64,000 bases of DNA, taken from contig DKPN01000018.1 of the NCBI GenBank assembly GCA_002471195.1, positions 27,763 through 91,762 of the forward strand, in the 5' to 3' direction. The DNA comes from Bacteroides sp. UBA7333 (lineage in GTDB: Bacteria > Bacteroidota > Bacteroidia > Bacteroidales > Bacteroidaceae). The position numbers were made by a program, and so were the translations under genes. The notes under the pieces were generated by a model. That model saw nothing but the letters and a program-made list of their open reading frames with translations, did not search any database and was not told the DNA's origin. Shown here in pieces: positions 37,151 through 45,765 of this stretch (positions within the stretch are counted from its first letter, which is position 1; every line of letters begins with the position of its first letter).

Positions 37151-37197
37151 TCAATAGATTATGCACTATGGTGCATAATCTATTGAACATCATTTTT
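37151..37197 (+). terminator. 16-bp perfect hairpin terminator after the PL12-like gene
   Basis: TCAATAGATTATGCAC (37151-37166) pairs with GTGCATAATCTATTGA (37171-37186), loop TATG, followed by ATCATTTTTT. It separates the lyase unit from the sulfatase unit. Confidence 0.9.
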
Positions 37198-37235
37198 TCA
37201 TTCTCTCAACACATTTATATAACTCTTGTATAAAT

Positions 37236-37252
37236 ATTGCAATTGTTGCAAT
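37236..37252. promoter_or_regulatory. 17-bp palindrome upstream of the sulfatase gene
   Basis: ATTGCAA-TTG-TTGCAAT sits 20 bases before the sulfatase start, downstream of the strong terminator, so it lies in the expected promoter/leader zone of the third PUL transcript. Confidence 0.35.
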
Positions 37253-37271
37253 GATGTAAAAAATTACCAAC

Positions 37272-38882
37272 ATGAAAAGCAAATCTTCTCAGCTACTTAT
37301 CCCTCTTGTTGCATTAAGCTTATCTTCGTGCACTCAAAAAAAAGAAGAAGTCAGACGTCCGAATATTATTTTTATGATGACAGATGACCACACTACACAA
37401 GCCATGTCATGCTACGGTGGAAACCTTATTCAAACCCCAAACATGGACCGCATAGCCAACGAAGGAGTTCGTTTTGATAATTGCTATGTAGTAAATGCCA
37501 TTTCCGGTCCATCACGTGCATGCATTTTAACGGGTAAGTTTAGTCACGAGAATGGATTTACAGACAATGCCAGTGTTTTCAATGGCGATCAGCAGACTTT
37601 TCCTAAATTACTTCAAAAGGCAGGATATCAAACCGCAATTGTTGGTAAGTGGCACCTGATTTCTGAACCTCAAGGATTCGACTATTGGAGTATTCTTAGC
37701 GGACAGCATGAACAAGGCGATTACTACTCACCCGACTTTTGGGAAATGGGCGATTATATTCGAGAAGAAGGATATGCCACAGATATCATCACTGAAAAAG
37801 CGATTAACTTCTTAGAGAATCGCGACAAATCAAAGCCTTTTTGTATGATGTATCATCAAAAAGCCCCTCACCGCAACTGGATGCCGGCTCCTCGCCATCT
37901 TGGTATATTCAATGATACCGTATTTCCAGAACCGGCCAACTTATTCGACGATTATGAAGGACGTGGACAAGCCGCTCGCCAACAAGATATGTCGATAGAA
38001 CATACCCTGACAGAAGACTGGGACTTAAAACTTCTAACTCGAGCAGAAATGCTCAAAGACACGACCAACCGTTTATACGAAGTTTATAAACGCATGCCAC
38101 TTGCCGTTCAAGACAAATGGGACTCTGTATATGCCAAACGCATTGCCGAGTATCGTAAAGGCGATCTTACCGGAAAGGCATTAATCAGTTGGAAATATCA
38201 ACAATATATGCGCGATTACCTCTCTACCCTTTTAGCAGTAGACGAAAACATCGGGCAACTCATGCGCTATTTAGAAGATATTGGCGAACTTGATAATACG
38301 ATTATTGTATACACTTCCGATCAAGGTTTTTTCTTAGGCGAGCACGGATGGTTTGATAAACGATTCATGTATGAAGAATGTCAACGAATGCCACTTATTA
38401 TTCGCTATCCTAAAGGCATAGCAGCCGGTAGCACTAGCTCAGCCATCACAATGAATGTAGACTTTGCACCTACTTTCCTTGATTATGCCGAAGCCGAAAT
38501 TCCCGAAGACATTCAAGGATCTTCTCTTAAACCTATACTAGAGAATGCCGGAAAAACTCCAAAAGATTGGCGTAAAGCTGCTTATTATCATTATTATGAA
38601 TATCCGGCAGAACATAATGTTAAACGTCATTATGGTATCCGAACTAAAGACCATAAATTAATTCGCTTTTATAACGATATTGAAGAATGGGAACTTTATG
38701 ACATGAAAGCTGATCCTCGCGAAATGAATAATGTGTTTGGAAAACCGGAATACGCACAAGTACAAAAAGAGATGATAGAACTACTCCGCCAAACGCAACA
38801 ACAATATAAAGACTTTGACCCCGATGAAAAGGAAAAAGAACTTTTTAAAGGAGATAGAAGATTGTTGGAAGAGAGAAAATAA
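37272..38882 (+). CDS. serine-type sulfatase lipoprotein, likely GlcNAc-6-O-sulfatase
   Basis: The 536-residue type I sulfatase carries a lipobox (VALSLSSC, Cys20). Metal-binding D38/D39 lie in IIFMMTDDHTTQAMSCYGG. The formylglycine motif is S78-G-P-S-R in AISGPSRACILTGKFS, a serine rather than cysteine precursor, so it requires an anSME-type maturase encoded elsewhere. Other sites are AIVGKWHL, MMYHQKAPHRNW and TSDQGFFLGEHGWFDKRF, and the sulfatase C-terminal LYDMKADPREMNNV. The position corresponds to BT4656, reported as a glucosamine-6-O-sulfatase (S1_11, from memory). It begins a five-gene operon. Confidence 0.88.
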   Translation: MKSKSSQLLIPLVALSLSSCTQKKEEVRRPNIIFMMTDDHTTQAMSCYGGNLIQTPNMDRIANEGVRFDNCYVVNAISGPSRACILTGKFSHENGFTDNASVFNGDQQTFPKLLQKAGYQTAIVGKWHLISEPQGFDYWSILSGQHEQGDYYSPDFWEMGDYIREEGYATDIITEKAINFLENRDKSKPFCMMYHQKAPHRNWMPAPRHLGIFNDTVFPEPANLFDDYEGRGQAARQQDMSIEHTLTEDWDLKLLTRAEMLKDTTNRLYEVYKRMPLAVQDKWDSVYAKRIAEYRKGDLTGKALISWKYQQYMRDYLSTLLAVDENIGQLMRYLEDIGELDNTIIVYTSDQGFFLGEHGWFDKRFMYEECQRMPLIIRYPKGIAAGSTSSAITMNVDFAPTFLDYAEAEIPEDIQGSSLKPILENAGKTPKDWRKAAYYHYYEYPAEHNVKRHYGIRTKDHKLIRFYNDIEEWELYDMKADPREMNNVFGKPEYAQVQKEMIELLRQTQQQYKDFDPDEKEKELFKGDRRLLEERK

Positions 38883-38914
38883 TAGACTAATACAAAAACA
38901 TTAAATACGATATC

Positions 38915-40540
38915 ATGGATAGAAGAAGCTTTTTAAAAAACACCGGTTGGTCTTTTGTAGGCTTAGCAGCATCGGGTAGTTTATTGGGTGCGTGTGCCAC
39001 AGACAAAAGTGCTAAAAAAATCATGCCTTCGGCAAACAACCTAAAGATGTATTGGGGCGATTTGCATAATCACTGTAACCTAACTTATGGTCATGGAGAT
39101 ATGCGTGATGCTTTTGAGGCAGCCAAAGGTCAACTTGATTTTGTTTCTGTTACTCCACATGCGATGTGGCCTGATATTCCGGGTGCAGACGATCCTCGTT
39201 TAAAATGGGTTATCGATTATCATACCGGAGCTTTCAAACGTCTTCGCGAAGGTGGCTATGACAAATATGTAGCCATGTCTAAAGAATATAACAAAGAGGG
39301 TGAATTTCTTACCTTCATCGGATATGAATGTCACAGTATGGCTCATGGTGACCATGTAGCTTTGTGGCACGACTTGGATGTGCCATTGGTAGAGTGCACT
39401 TCGGTTCAAGAGTGGAAAAGAACATTAAAAGATAAAGAGGTATTTATTACTCCTCACCACATGGGTTATCAAGGTGGTTATCGTGGATACAACTGGGATT
39501 GTTTTAGCGAAGGAGAGCAAACTCCATTTGTTGAGATGTACTCACGTCACGGTTTGGCCGAGAACGACCAAGGTGATTACAACTACCTACACGATATGGG
39601 TCCACGTCAGTGGGAGGGTACTATTCAGTACGGTTTAGACCAAGGCAAAAAATTTGGTATCATGTGTTCGAGCGATCAACACTCGGGTTATCCTGGTAGC
39701 TATGGCGACGGACGTATTGGTGTTTTAGCTCCATCACTTTCGCGCGATGCGATTTGGGATGCTATGAAAAATCGTCGTGTATGTGGAGTTACAGGTGATA
39801 AAATCAACATCGATTTTCGTTTGAACGATGCCTTCATGGGTGATGTAGTACGTGGTAATAGCCGTCGTATCTATGTAAATGTAGAGGGCGAAAGCTGTAT
39901 CGATTATGTTGACATCATCAAAAACGGTCAGTGCATCGCACGCCTTAATGGTCCGTTAACTCCGGTGGCTCCTCAAGACGATGTAGTACGCTGCAAAGTT
40001 AAAGTTGAATTTGGCTGGAACCGCGAAGAAAGATTTGTTAACTGGAACGGTAAATTGTCAGTAGACAAAGGTCGTATTGTAAGTGTTACTCCATGTTTCC
40101 GTGGTGCTGCATTTACGTCTCCTCAAGAGGGCGAAACTGAGTTCCACACTCAAGTAAATCGTGTTGTATCGGTTGATGACAAATCAACAGAATTGGATAT
40201 CTATACCAATAAGAATCCAAACACTACTACTCCTGCAACTCAAGCTGTTATTCTAGAACTAGAGATGCCAAAAGACGGAACATTGACAGCCGACTTCAAT
40301 GGCAAACAGTTCAGTCATACATTGGGCGAATTATTAGAGGGTTCTCGTTCGCACTTTATGATTGGTTGGTTGAGCGAAGCTATTCTATTTAACCGTGCAA
40401 TGCCCGAAAGTAGCTATATCGTTGAGCATTTTATGGAAGATAAAGAGCCACAGAAAGATACAGACTATTACTATGTTCGTGTGAGACAACGCGACCAGCA
40501 ATGGGCATGGAGTTCTCCAATCTGGGTAGAAAGAGTATAA
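38915..40540 (+). CDS. Tat-exported PHP-superfamily metallohydrolase-like lipoprotein (DUF3604-like)
   Basis: The 541-residue protein begins with a twin-arginine signal (DRRSFLKNTGW) and a lipobox (GSLLGAC, Cys27), so it is exported folded, probably with bound metal, and then lipidated. Residues about 45-330 have PHP-type ligands: WGDLHNHCNLTYGH (H51, H53), FVSVTPHAMW, FIGYECHSMAHGDH, VFITPHHMGY and IMCSSDQHSG. A beta domain follows (about 335-541). It resembles DUF3604 proteins. It sits where BT4655 lies in the B. thetaiotaomicron heparin PUL. No activity can be assigned; a phosphoesterase, sulfoesterase or amidase on HS fragments is possible. Confidence 0.7.
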   Translation: MDRRSFLKNTGWSFVGLAASGSLLGACATDKSAKKIMPSANNLKMYWGDLHNHCNLTYGHGDMRDAFEAAKGQLDFVSVTPHAMWPDIPGADDPRLKWVIDYHTGAFKRLREGGYDKYVAMSKEYNKEGEFLTFIGYECHSMAHGDHVALWHDLDVPLVECTSVQEWKRTLKDKEVFITPHHMGYQGGYRGYNWDCFSEGEQTPFVEMYSRHGLAENDQGDYNYLHDMGPRQWEGTIQYGLDQGKKFGIMCSSDQHSGYPGSYGDGRIGVLAPSLSRDAIWDAMKNRRVCGVTGDKINIDFRLNDAFMGDVVRGNSRRIYVNVEGESCIDYVDIIKNGQCIARLNGPLTPVAPQDDVVRCKVKVEFGWNREERFVNWNGKLSVDKGRIVSVTPCFRGAAFTSPQEGETEFHTQVNRVVSVDDKSTELDIYTNKNPNTTTPATQAVILELEMPKDGTLTADFNGKQFSHTLGELLEGSRSHFMIGWLSEAILFNRAMPESSYIVEHFMEDKEPQKDTDYYYVRVRQRDQQWAWSSPIWVERV

Positions 40541-40546
40541 TAGCGC

Positions 40547-41506
40547 ATGGATAAAAACTTATATGCAATAGGAATTGACTTAGGAGGTACTTCGGTGAAG
40601 TACGCTTTGGTCAGCAACAACGGCAAACTGTATAGCGAGGGAAAACTTCCCTCGCTTGCTGATATATCGGCAGAGGCTGTCATTGGTCAATTGGTTAAAG
40701 CCATAGAGGAAGTAAAATCGTTTGCAGCAGCTCATCAATATCATATTGAAGGCATAGGCATTGGTACGCCGGGCATTGTAGACCAAACCAATCGTATTGT
40801 TTTGGGTGGTGCTGAAAATATCAAAGGCTGGGAAAAGCTATCTTTGGCTGATATTATAGAAAAAGAAACCGGATTACCTACGCAGCTGGGTAATGATGCT
40901 AACTTGATGGGGTTGGGTGAAACCATGTATGGTGCAGGCCAAGGAGCTTCTCATGTAGTATTCCTCACTGTAGGTACGGGCATTGGTGGCGCGGTGGTTA
41001 TCGATCACAAGCTATTCAATGGTTTCGCCAATCGTGGCACCGAGTTAGGACATGTGCCTTTGATGGCAATGGGCGAAAAATGTGCTTGTGGATCGGTAGG
41101 TTGCTTAGAGCATTATGCATCGACTTCAGCACTGATCAGACGATTTACTGATAAGCTAAAGCAGACTCAACCGGAGATAGACGAGAAAATGATTAATGGT
41201 GAGTATATCGTAAAGCTATACAAAGCCGGTGATAGTTTGGCTGTAGCCTCAATGGAAGAACATTTCGACTTTCTAGGTCACGGCATAGCAGGATTCATCA
41301 ACATTTTTAGTCCACAACTCATTGTTATTGGTGGAGGTTTATCCGAAGCAGGTGATTTCTACATTGAAAATCTACGTCAAAAGGCTCATCGTTATGCATT
41401 GGCCGACTGTGCTGTGAACACAGAAATTACAGCTGCTCGTTTGGGCAATAAAGCGGGTACTATTGGTGCTGCATCTTTAGTGTTTGCTCAAACTATAGCG
41501 GGTTGA
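40547..41506 (+). CDS. ROK family sugar kinase (probably amino-sugar kinase)
   Basis: The 319-residue ROK kinase has the ATP-binding motif GIDLGGTSVKYALV, GIGTPGIVDQTNRIVLGG, the sugar-binding LGNDANLMGLGE, TVGTGIGGAVVIDHKLF and the ROK zinc motif GHVPLMAMGEKCACGSVGCLEHYAS with its three Cys. It starts six bases after the PHP gene and is followed by the permease, so it probably phosphorylates the GlcNAc or glucosamine released from heparan. The exact sugar cannot be read from the sequence. Confidence 0.88.
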   Translation: MDKNLYAIGIDLGGTSVKYALVSNNGKLYSEGKLPSLADISAEAVIGQLVKAIEEVKSFAAAHQYHIEGIGIGTPGIVDQTNRIVLGGAENIKGWEKLSLADIIEKETGLPTQLGNDANLMGLGETMYGAGQGASHVVFLTVGTGIGGAVVIDHKLFNGFANRGTELGHVPLMAMGEKCACGSVGCLEHYASTSALIRRFTDKLKQTQPEIDEKMINGEYIVKLYKAGDSLAVASMEEHFDFLGHGIAGFINIFSPQLIVIGGGLSEAGDFYIENLRQKAHRYALADCAVNTEITAARLGNKAGTIGAASLVFAQTIAG

Positions 41507-41528
41507 TTTACTTTAAAAAGTTAACATT

Positions 41529-42800
41529 ATGAAGAAAAACATCAGAATGCTAGCGCTAATCATGGCGTTTTGGTTCACCATTTCATTTATCACCAATATC
41601 TTGGGACCTCTTATCCCGGATATCATTCACAATTTTAGTTTGAGTGATTTGGCGATGGCAGGTTTTATCCCTACTTCATTCTTTTTGGCCTATGCCGTAA
41701 TGTCTATTCCTTCCGGACTCCTTATCGACCGTTTTGGTGAGAAGCCTGTACTCCTTTGTGGCTTTCTTCTTCCCTTTATCGGTACTTTACTCTTTGCCCT
41801 GATTCATACTTACCCCATGTTACTAGCCTCTTCGTTTATTGTAGGGTTAGGCATGGCCATGCTTCAAACGGTGTTGAACCCATTGCAACGCACAGTAGGC
41901 GGCGAAGAAAACTATGCATTTATTGCCGAATTGGCCCAATTTATGTTTGGTATCGCCTCGTTCCTCAGTCCATTGGTTTACACTTACCTGATACGCGAAC
42001 TACAAGCTGATACTTATGTAGCGGGGCAAAATGTAGTTGTAGATCTTTTGGCAGAGGTTACACCAAAGGAGATGCCTTGGGTATCACTCTATTGGGTATT
42101 TTCAGCTTTATTGCTGATTATGCTTATCGCTGTAGCCATCACCCGTTTCCCTAAAATTACACTTCAAGAAGAGGAGAAGAGTGGATCTGCCGACTCTTAT
42201 TTTGCGCTATTCAAACGTCGCTATGTGTGGTTGTTTTTCTTGGGCATCTTTTGCTATGTCAGCAGCGAACAAGGGGTTTCAATCTTTATGAGCACTTTTT
42301 TAGAGCAATATCATGGCATTAACCCACAAGTAGAGGGTGCACAAACGGTGAGTTATTTTTGGGGACTGATGACGGCCGGTTGCATCATTGGAATGGTTTT
42401 GTTGAAGTTGATTGATAGTAAGCGGCTACTTCGTTTATCCAGCTTCATCACATTGGTACTGTTAATTGTAGCTCTATATGGAAATACAACTTTATCGGTT
42501 ATTGCCTTTCCAGCCATTGGCTTTAGCATATCAATGATGTATTCTATTATCTTCTCTCTAGCCCTCAACTCTGTTAAAGAGCATCATGGTTCATTTGCAG
42601 GCATTCTTTGCTCTGCCATAGCAGGAGGTGCTGCCGGTCCGCTTATCATTAGTTGGATTGCCGATGCTACCGACCTTCGATTTGGAATGATGAGCATTGT
42701 TGTGTTTGTGGGATACATTGGCATTATAGGTTTTTGGGCCAATCCGCTTATCAATAATAAAACCGTTTCTTTGAAACAACTTTTTACCACAAAGAAATAA
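41529..42800 (+). CDS. MFS sugar permease (FucP/NagP-like)
   Basis: The 423-residue inner-membrane protein has about 12 transmembrane helices with the MFS loop motif between helices 2 and 3 (SGLLIDRFGEKPVLLCGF). N-terminal NILGPLIPDIIHNFSLSDLAMAG and FIPTSFFLAYAVMSIPSG resemble FucP- and NagP-type sugar:H+ symporters. In its operon it lies between the ROK kinase and the PL15-like gene, so it likely carries a desulfated monosaccharide or small fragment into the cytosol. Confidence 0.88.
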   Translation: MKKNIRMLALIMAFWFTISFITNILGPLIPDIIHNFSLSDLAMAGFIPTSFFLAYAVMSIPSGLLIDRFGEKPVLLCGFLLPFIGTLLFALIHTYPMLLASSFIVGLGMAMLQTVLNPLQRTVGGEENYAFIAELAQFMFGIASFLSPLVYTYLIRELQADTYVAGQNVVVDLLAEVTPKEMPWVSLYWVFSALLLIMLIAVAITRFPKITLQEEEKSGSADSYFALFKRRYVWLFFLGIFCYVSSEQGVSIFMSTFLEQYHGINPQVEGAQTVSYFWGLMTAGCIIGMVLLKLIDSKRLLRLSSFITLVLLIVALYGNTTLSVIAFPAIGFSISMMYSIIFSLALNSVKEHHGSFAGILCSAIAGGAAGPLIISWIADATDLRFGMMSIVVFVGYIGIIGFWANPLINNKTVSLKQLFTTKK

Positions 42801-42810
42801 TTATAAAATC

Positions 42811-45432
42811 ATGAGACACATAACTTTCTGTATATGCCTTATGGCGCTAACTACATCTGTTGGTGGGTGGGCACAAAAGAGCATCATTAAACTTAATGAC
42901 ACAACGCTTATGCACGAGGTTCGTGCTACCCCATCGCCGCTCGATGGCGAGGCTATTGCTATGAATCCTCCACGCTTCATGTGGCCCGATAAGTTTCCAC
43001 ACTTGGGTCCGGTACTCGATGGTGTAGACGAGAAGAATCATAAGCCTCATGTGACTTACCGCATACGCATCGCCGAGGATAAGGAGTTTACTAAGAATGT
43101 AATAACTTCAGAGCGTCATTGGGCTTTCTTTAACCCTACAGAGCTTTTCAAACCGGGTACTTACTATTGGCAACATGCCTATGTAACTCCTGAAGGTACC
43201 GAAGAGTGGTCGCCGATATATCACTTCACGGTAGATCAAAATGCTTTAGATTTTAACCCTCCTGCTTATGCTCAGGTGTTAGAGATGTTGCCAACTCACC
43301 ATCCTCGCATCTTACTCGATGCTAAAGATTGGGATAACATCATCGCACGCAATCAAAATAATCCGGAGGCTTTGGCTTTTATCAGCAAGGCTGATGAATG
43401 TATGACTCACCCGTTACACCATCTTTCTGAAGAAATAGATACTTCGTTTGTAGTGAAACTGACTAATGTGGTGCAATACAAATCGGCTCTGATTCGCGAA
43501 AGCCGTAAAATTGTAGACCGCGAAGAAAAAAACATTGAGGGAATGATACGGGCTTATCTGCTCACACGCAAACCCATCTACTACCAAGAGGGTATGAAGC
43601 GTCTAACTGAAATTTTATCGTGGAAAGACAGTAAGTACTTTGCAGGCGACTTTAACTTGGGAACTATTTTATCGATGTGTACCTCGGCTTATGATGCTTT
43701 TTATAATGTATTGACTCCTCAAGAAAAGTCAATGCTATTGGCTAGTATTCAAGAAAACGGAGCTAAGTTTTATGAAGAGTATGTGAACCATTTAGAAAAC
43801 CGCATTGCCGACAACCATGTGTGGCAAATGACTTTCCGCATACTTACTATGGCGGCTTATGCAACCTATGGCGATTTGCCCGAAGCGGACACTTGGACTG
43901 ATTATTGCTACAACATGTGGGTATCGCGTTTCCCGGGATTGAATGAGGATGGTGCTTGGCACAATGGCGACTCATACTTTCATGTCAACATTCGTACATT
44001 GATTGAGGTTCCTTACTTTTATTCACGCATCACCGGTTTCGACTATTTTCAAGATCCTTGGTACAACAACAATGCTCTTTATGTGATTTACGAACAGCCT
44101 CCTTTCTCAAAAGCAGGCGGACAAGGCAACTCGCACGAGAATCAGAAGTCGCCTTCGGGAGCACGTGTAGGTTATGCCGATGCGTTGGCTCGTCAGTGCA
44201 ACAACCCATGGGCAGCAGCTTATGTGCGCTATATTCAAGAGCGTGATCCTAAAATTTTTCAACGTTCGTTCGAGGCTAAACCGGCTGATTTGACTTGGTA
44301 TAGATGCATTACTGATAAGGCTTTGCCTAACTCTACAGAGACATTGGCAGATATGCCTAGAACGCATACCTTCAACGAAACAGGACTTGCAACAATGCAT
44401 ACTTCGCTTGCCGAACCCGATAAAAATGCGATGTTAACCTTCCGCAGTAGTCCTTATGGTGGAACATCACATGCCTTGGCCAACCAAAATGCATTTAATA
44501 CATTCTATGGTGGAAAAGAGATATTTTATAGCAGCGGCCACCGCACCGGGTTTACCGATGATCACTGTATGTATGCTTACCGCAACACTCGTGCTCACAA
44601 CACCATTTTGGTAAATGGCATGGGACAAAGCATTGGTACCGAAGGTTACGGATGGATTCCTCGTTGGTATGATGGCGAAAAAGTGTCGTACTTTGTTGGC
44701 GATGCTTCGAATGCTTACGGAGAGGTAACGGCACCGCTATGGCTTGAACGTGCTCGATTGAGCGGCACACAGTATACGCCCGAAAACGGCTGGGACGAAA
44801 ATAGATTAGATCTATTCCGCCGCCACGTAGTGCAATTGGGCAACTCTGGTATTTATGTGATATACGATGAACTCGAAGGAAAAGAGGCAGTGACTTGGAG
44901 TTACTTGCTACACACCACTACTCAACCCATGGAAATCAGTCGTCTTGATGAGCAAGCTATGACTATAACTGGAAAGAACAAGGTAGGTGGTACGTCTGTA
45001 GCGCACCTCTACAGTTCTGCACCAATAACCGATAGCATCACAACCGAATTTTTCTGTCCGCCAACAAACTGGAAAAATGTGACTGATGGAAAAGGAAAAG
45101 CATTGAAATATCCAAATCATTGGCACTTTTCGGCCATTACTCCAAAGGCTGAAAAGGCTCGCTTCATGACTATTATTGATACTCATGGAAACGAAAGAGC
45201 AGCAATGCCGGTAACTCGCAAAGGCAATACTTGGCAAGTTGGCGATTGGAGCATTAAGTGCAACCTTACTCCCAAAGGTGCTGCTAAATTTGAAGTATCA
45301 AACAGCAAAGAGAAAACTGCTGTGAGCTATGATGCTCAAAAAAATGAAGGAGTAACTCTTATTAAAGATCAGGTAAAAGGGAAAAAAGTGGAACAGAAGT
45401 TATCAGATATTCGTCCACGTTTAGAAATTTAA
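42811..45432 (+). CDS. heparinase II/III family protein, PL15-like exo-lyase
   Basis: The 873-residue secreted protein (signal ITFCICLMALTTSVGGWAQ) has an N-terminal DUF4962-like beta domain (about 25-160; TYRIRIAEDKEFTKNV, GTYYWQHAYVTPEGTEEWS), an alpha/alpha toroid (about 165-560; HHPRILLDAKDWDNII, ENRIADNHVWQMTFRILTMA, EDGAWHNGDSYFHVNI) and a heparinase II/III C-terminal beta sandwich (about 565-873; FRSSPYGGTSHALANQNAF, RNTRAHNTILVNG). Length and position match BT4652, reported as an exolytic PL15 heparin/heparan lyase (from memory). It starts ten bases after the MFS gene and a terminator follows. Confidence 0.85.
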   Translation: MRHITFCICLMALTTSVGGWAQKSIIKLNDTTLMHEVRATPSPLDGEAIAMNPPRFMWPDKFPHLGPVLDGVDEKNHKPHVTYRIRIAEDKEFTKNVITSERHWAFFNPTELFKPGTYYWQHAYVTPEGTEEWSPIYHFTVDQNALDFNPPAYAQVLEMLPTHHPRILLDAKDWDNIIARNQNNPEALAFISKADECMTHPLHHLSEEIDTSFVVKLTNVVQYKSALIRESRKIVDREEKNIEGMIRAYLLTRKPIYYQEGMKRLTEILSWKDSKYFAGDFNLGTILSMCTSAYDAFYNVLTPQEKSMLLASIQENGAKFYEEYVNHLENRIADNHVWQMTFRILTMAAYATYGDLPEADTWTDYCYNMWVSRFPGLNEDGAWHNGDSYFHVNIRTLIEVPYFYSRITGFDYFQDPWYNNNALYVIYEQPPFSKAGGQGNSHENQKSPSGARVGYADALARQCNNPWAAAYVRYIQERDPKIFQRSFEAKPADLTWYRCITDKALPNSTETLADMPRTHTFNETGLATMHTSLAEPDKNAMLTFRSSPYGGTSHALANQNAFNTFYGGKEIFYSSGHRTGFTDDHCMYAYRNTRAHNTILVNGMGQSIGTEGYGWIPRWYDGEKVSYFVGDASNAYGEVTAPLWLERARLSGTQYTPENGWDENRLDLFRRHVVQLGNSGIYVIYDELEGKEAVTWSYLLHTTTQPMEISRLDEQAMTITGKNKVGGTSVAHLYSSAPITDSITTEFFCPPTNWKNVTDGKGKALKYPNHWHFSAITPKAEKARFMTIIDTHGNERAAMPVTRKGNTWQVGDWSIKCNLTPKGAAKFEVSNSKEKTAVSYDAQKNEGVTLIKDQVKGKKVEQKLSDIRPRLEI

Positions 45433-45455
45433 TCAGGATAATACATTTATGATTT

Positions 45456-45492
45456 GCTCCACCCGGTAAGCACCGTGGTGGAGCTTTTTTTG
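45456..45492 (+). terminator. terminator of the PUL
   Basis: GCTCCACC (45456-45463) pairs with GGTGGAGC (45477-45484) followed by seven T, 23 bases after the last PUL gene. Confidence 0.9.
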
Positions 45493-45543
45493 TGGTACAA
45501 TGGCTCAGTTTCTACCCCACTCCATGGCATTTGCTTAGTCTCA

Positions 45544-45629
45544 TTGTTTCGTTTAGTTTCAAAAGGCTGGAACCATAGCTCCGAGGGGTTGAAACTTTAG
45601 TTTCAAAGGCTTGAAACTAAACGAAACAA
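45544..45629. repeat. 19-bp perfect inverted repeat with nested repeats
   Basis: TTGTTTCGTTTAGTTTCAA (45544-45562) is mirrored exactly at 45611-45629. Between the arms TTGAAACT-TT-AGTTTCAA forms another palindrome, and TTTAGTTTCAAA followed by AGGCT or GGCTT occurs twice in direct orientation. It lies alone in the 330-base gap between the PUL and nfo. Confidence 0.75.
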
Positions 45630-45730
45630 CTATTGCCGGCAAACACAGTAGCAAAGAATATTGATTAAACCGTAGAGGCTGATAATCTTTAAAAATAAAC
45701 AATAACTTATTAATCCATAATATTTTTAAT

Positions 45731-45738
45731 TAAGTTTG
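45731..45738 (+). promoter_or_regulatory. -7 box of nfo
   Basis: TAAGTTTG matches TAnnTTTG 27 bases before the nfo start. No good -33 box is seen. Confidence 0.45.
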
Positions 45739-45765
45739 TAGGAGAATAATTTAATAGCATTAATT

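Noticed and set aside
22196..45432. PUL as a recently acquired mobile island
   Set aside because: No integrase, relaxase, insertion sequence or direct repeats at its ends; the two tRNA genes upstream are complete and no attachment duplication is seen.
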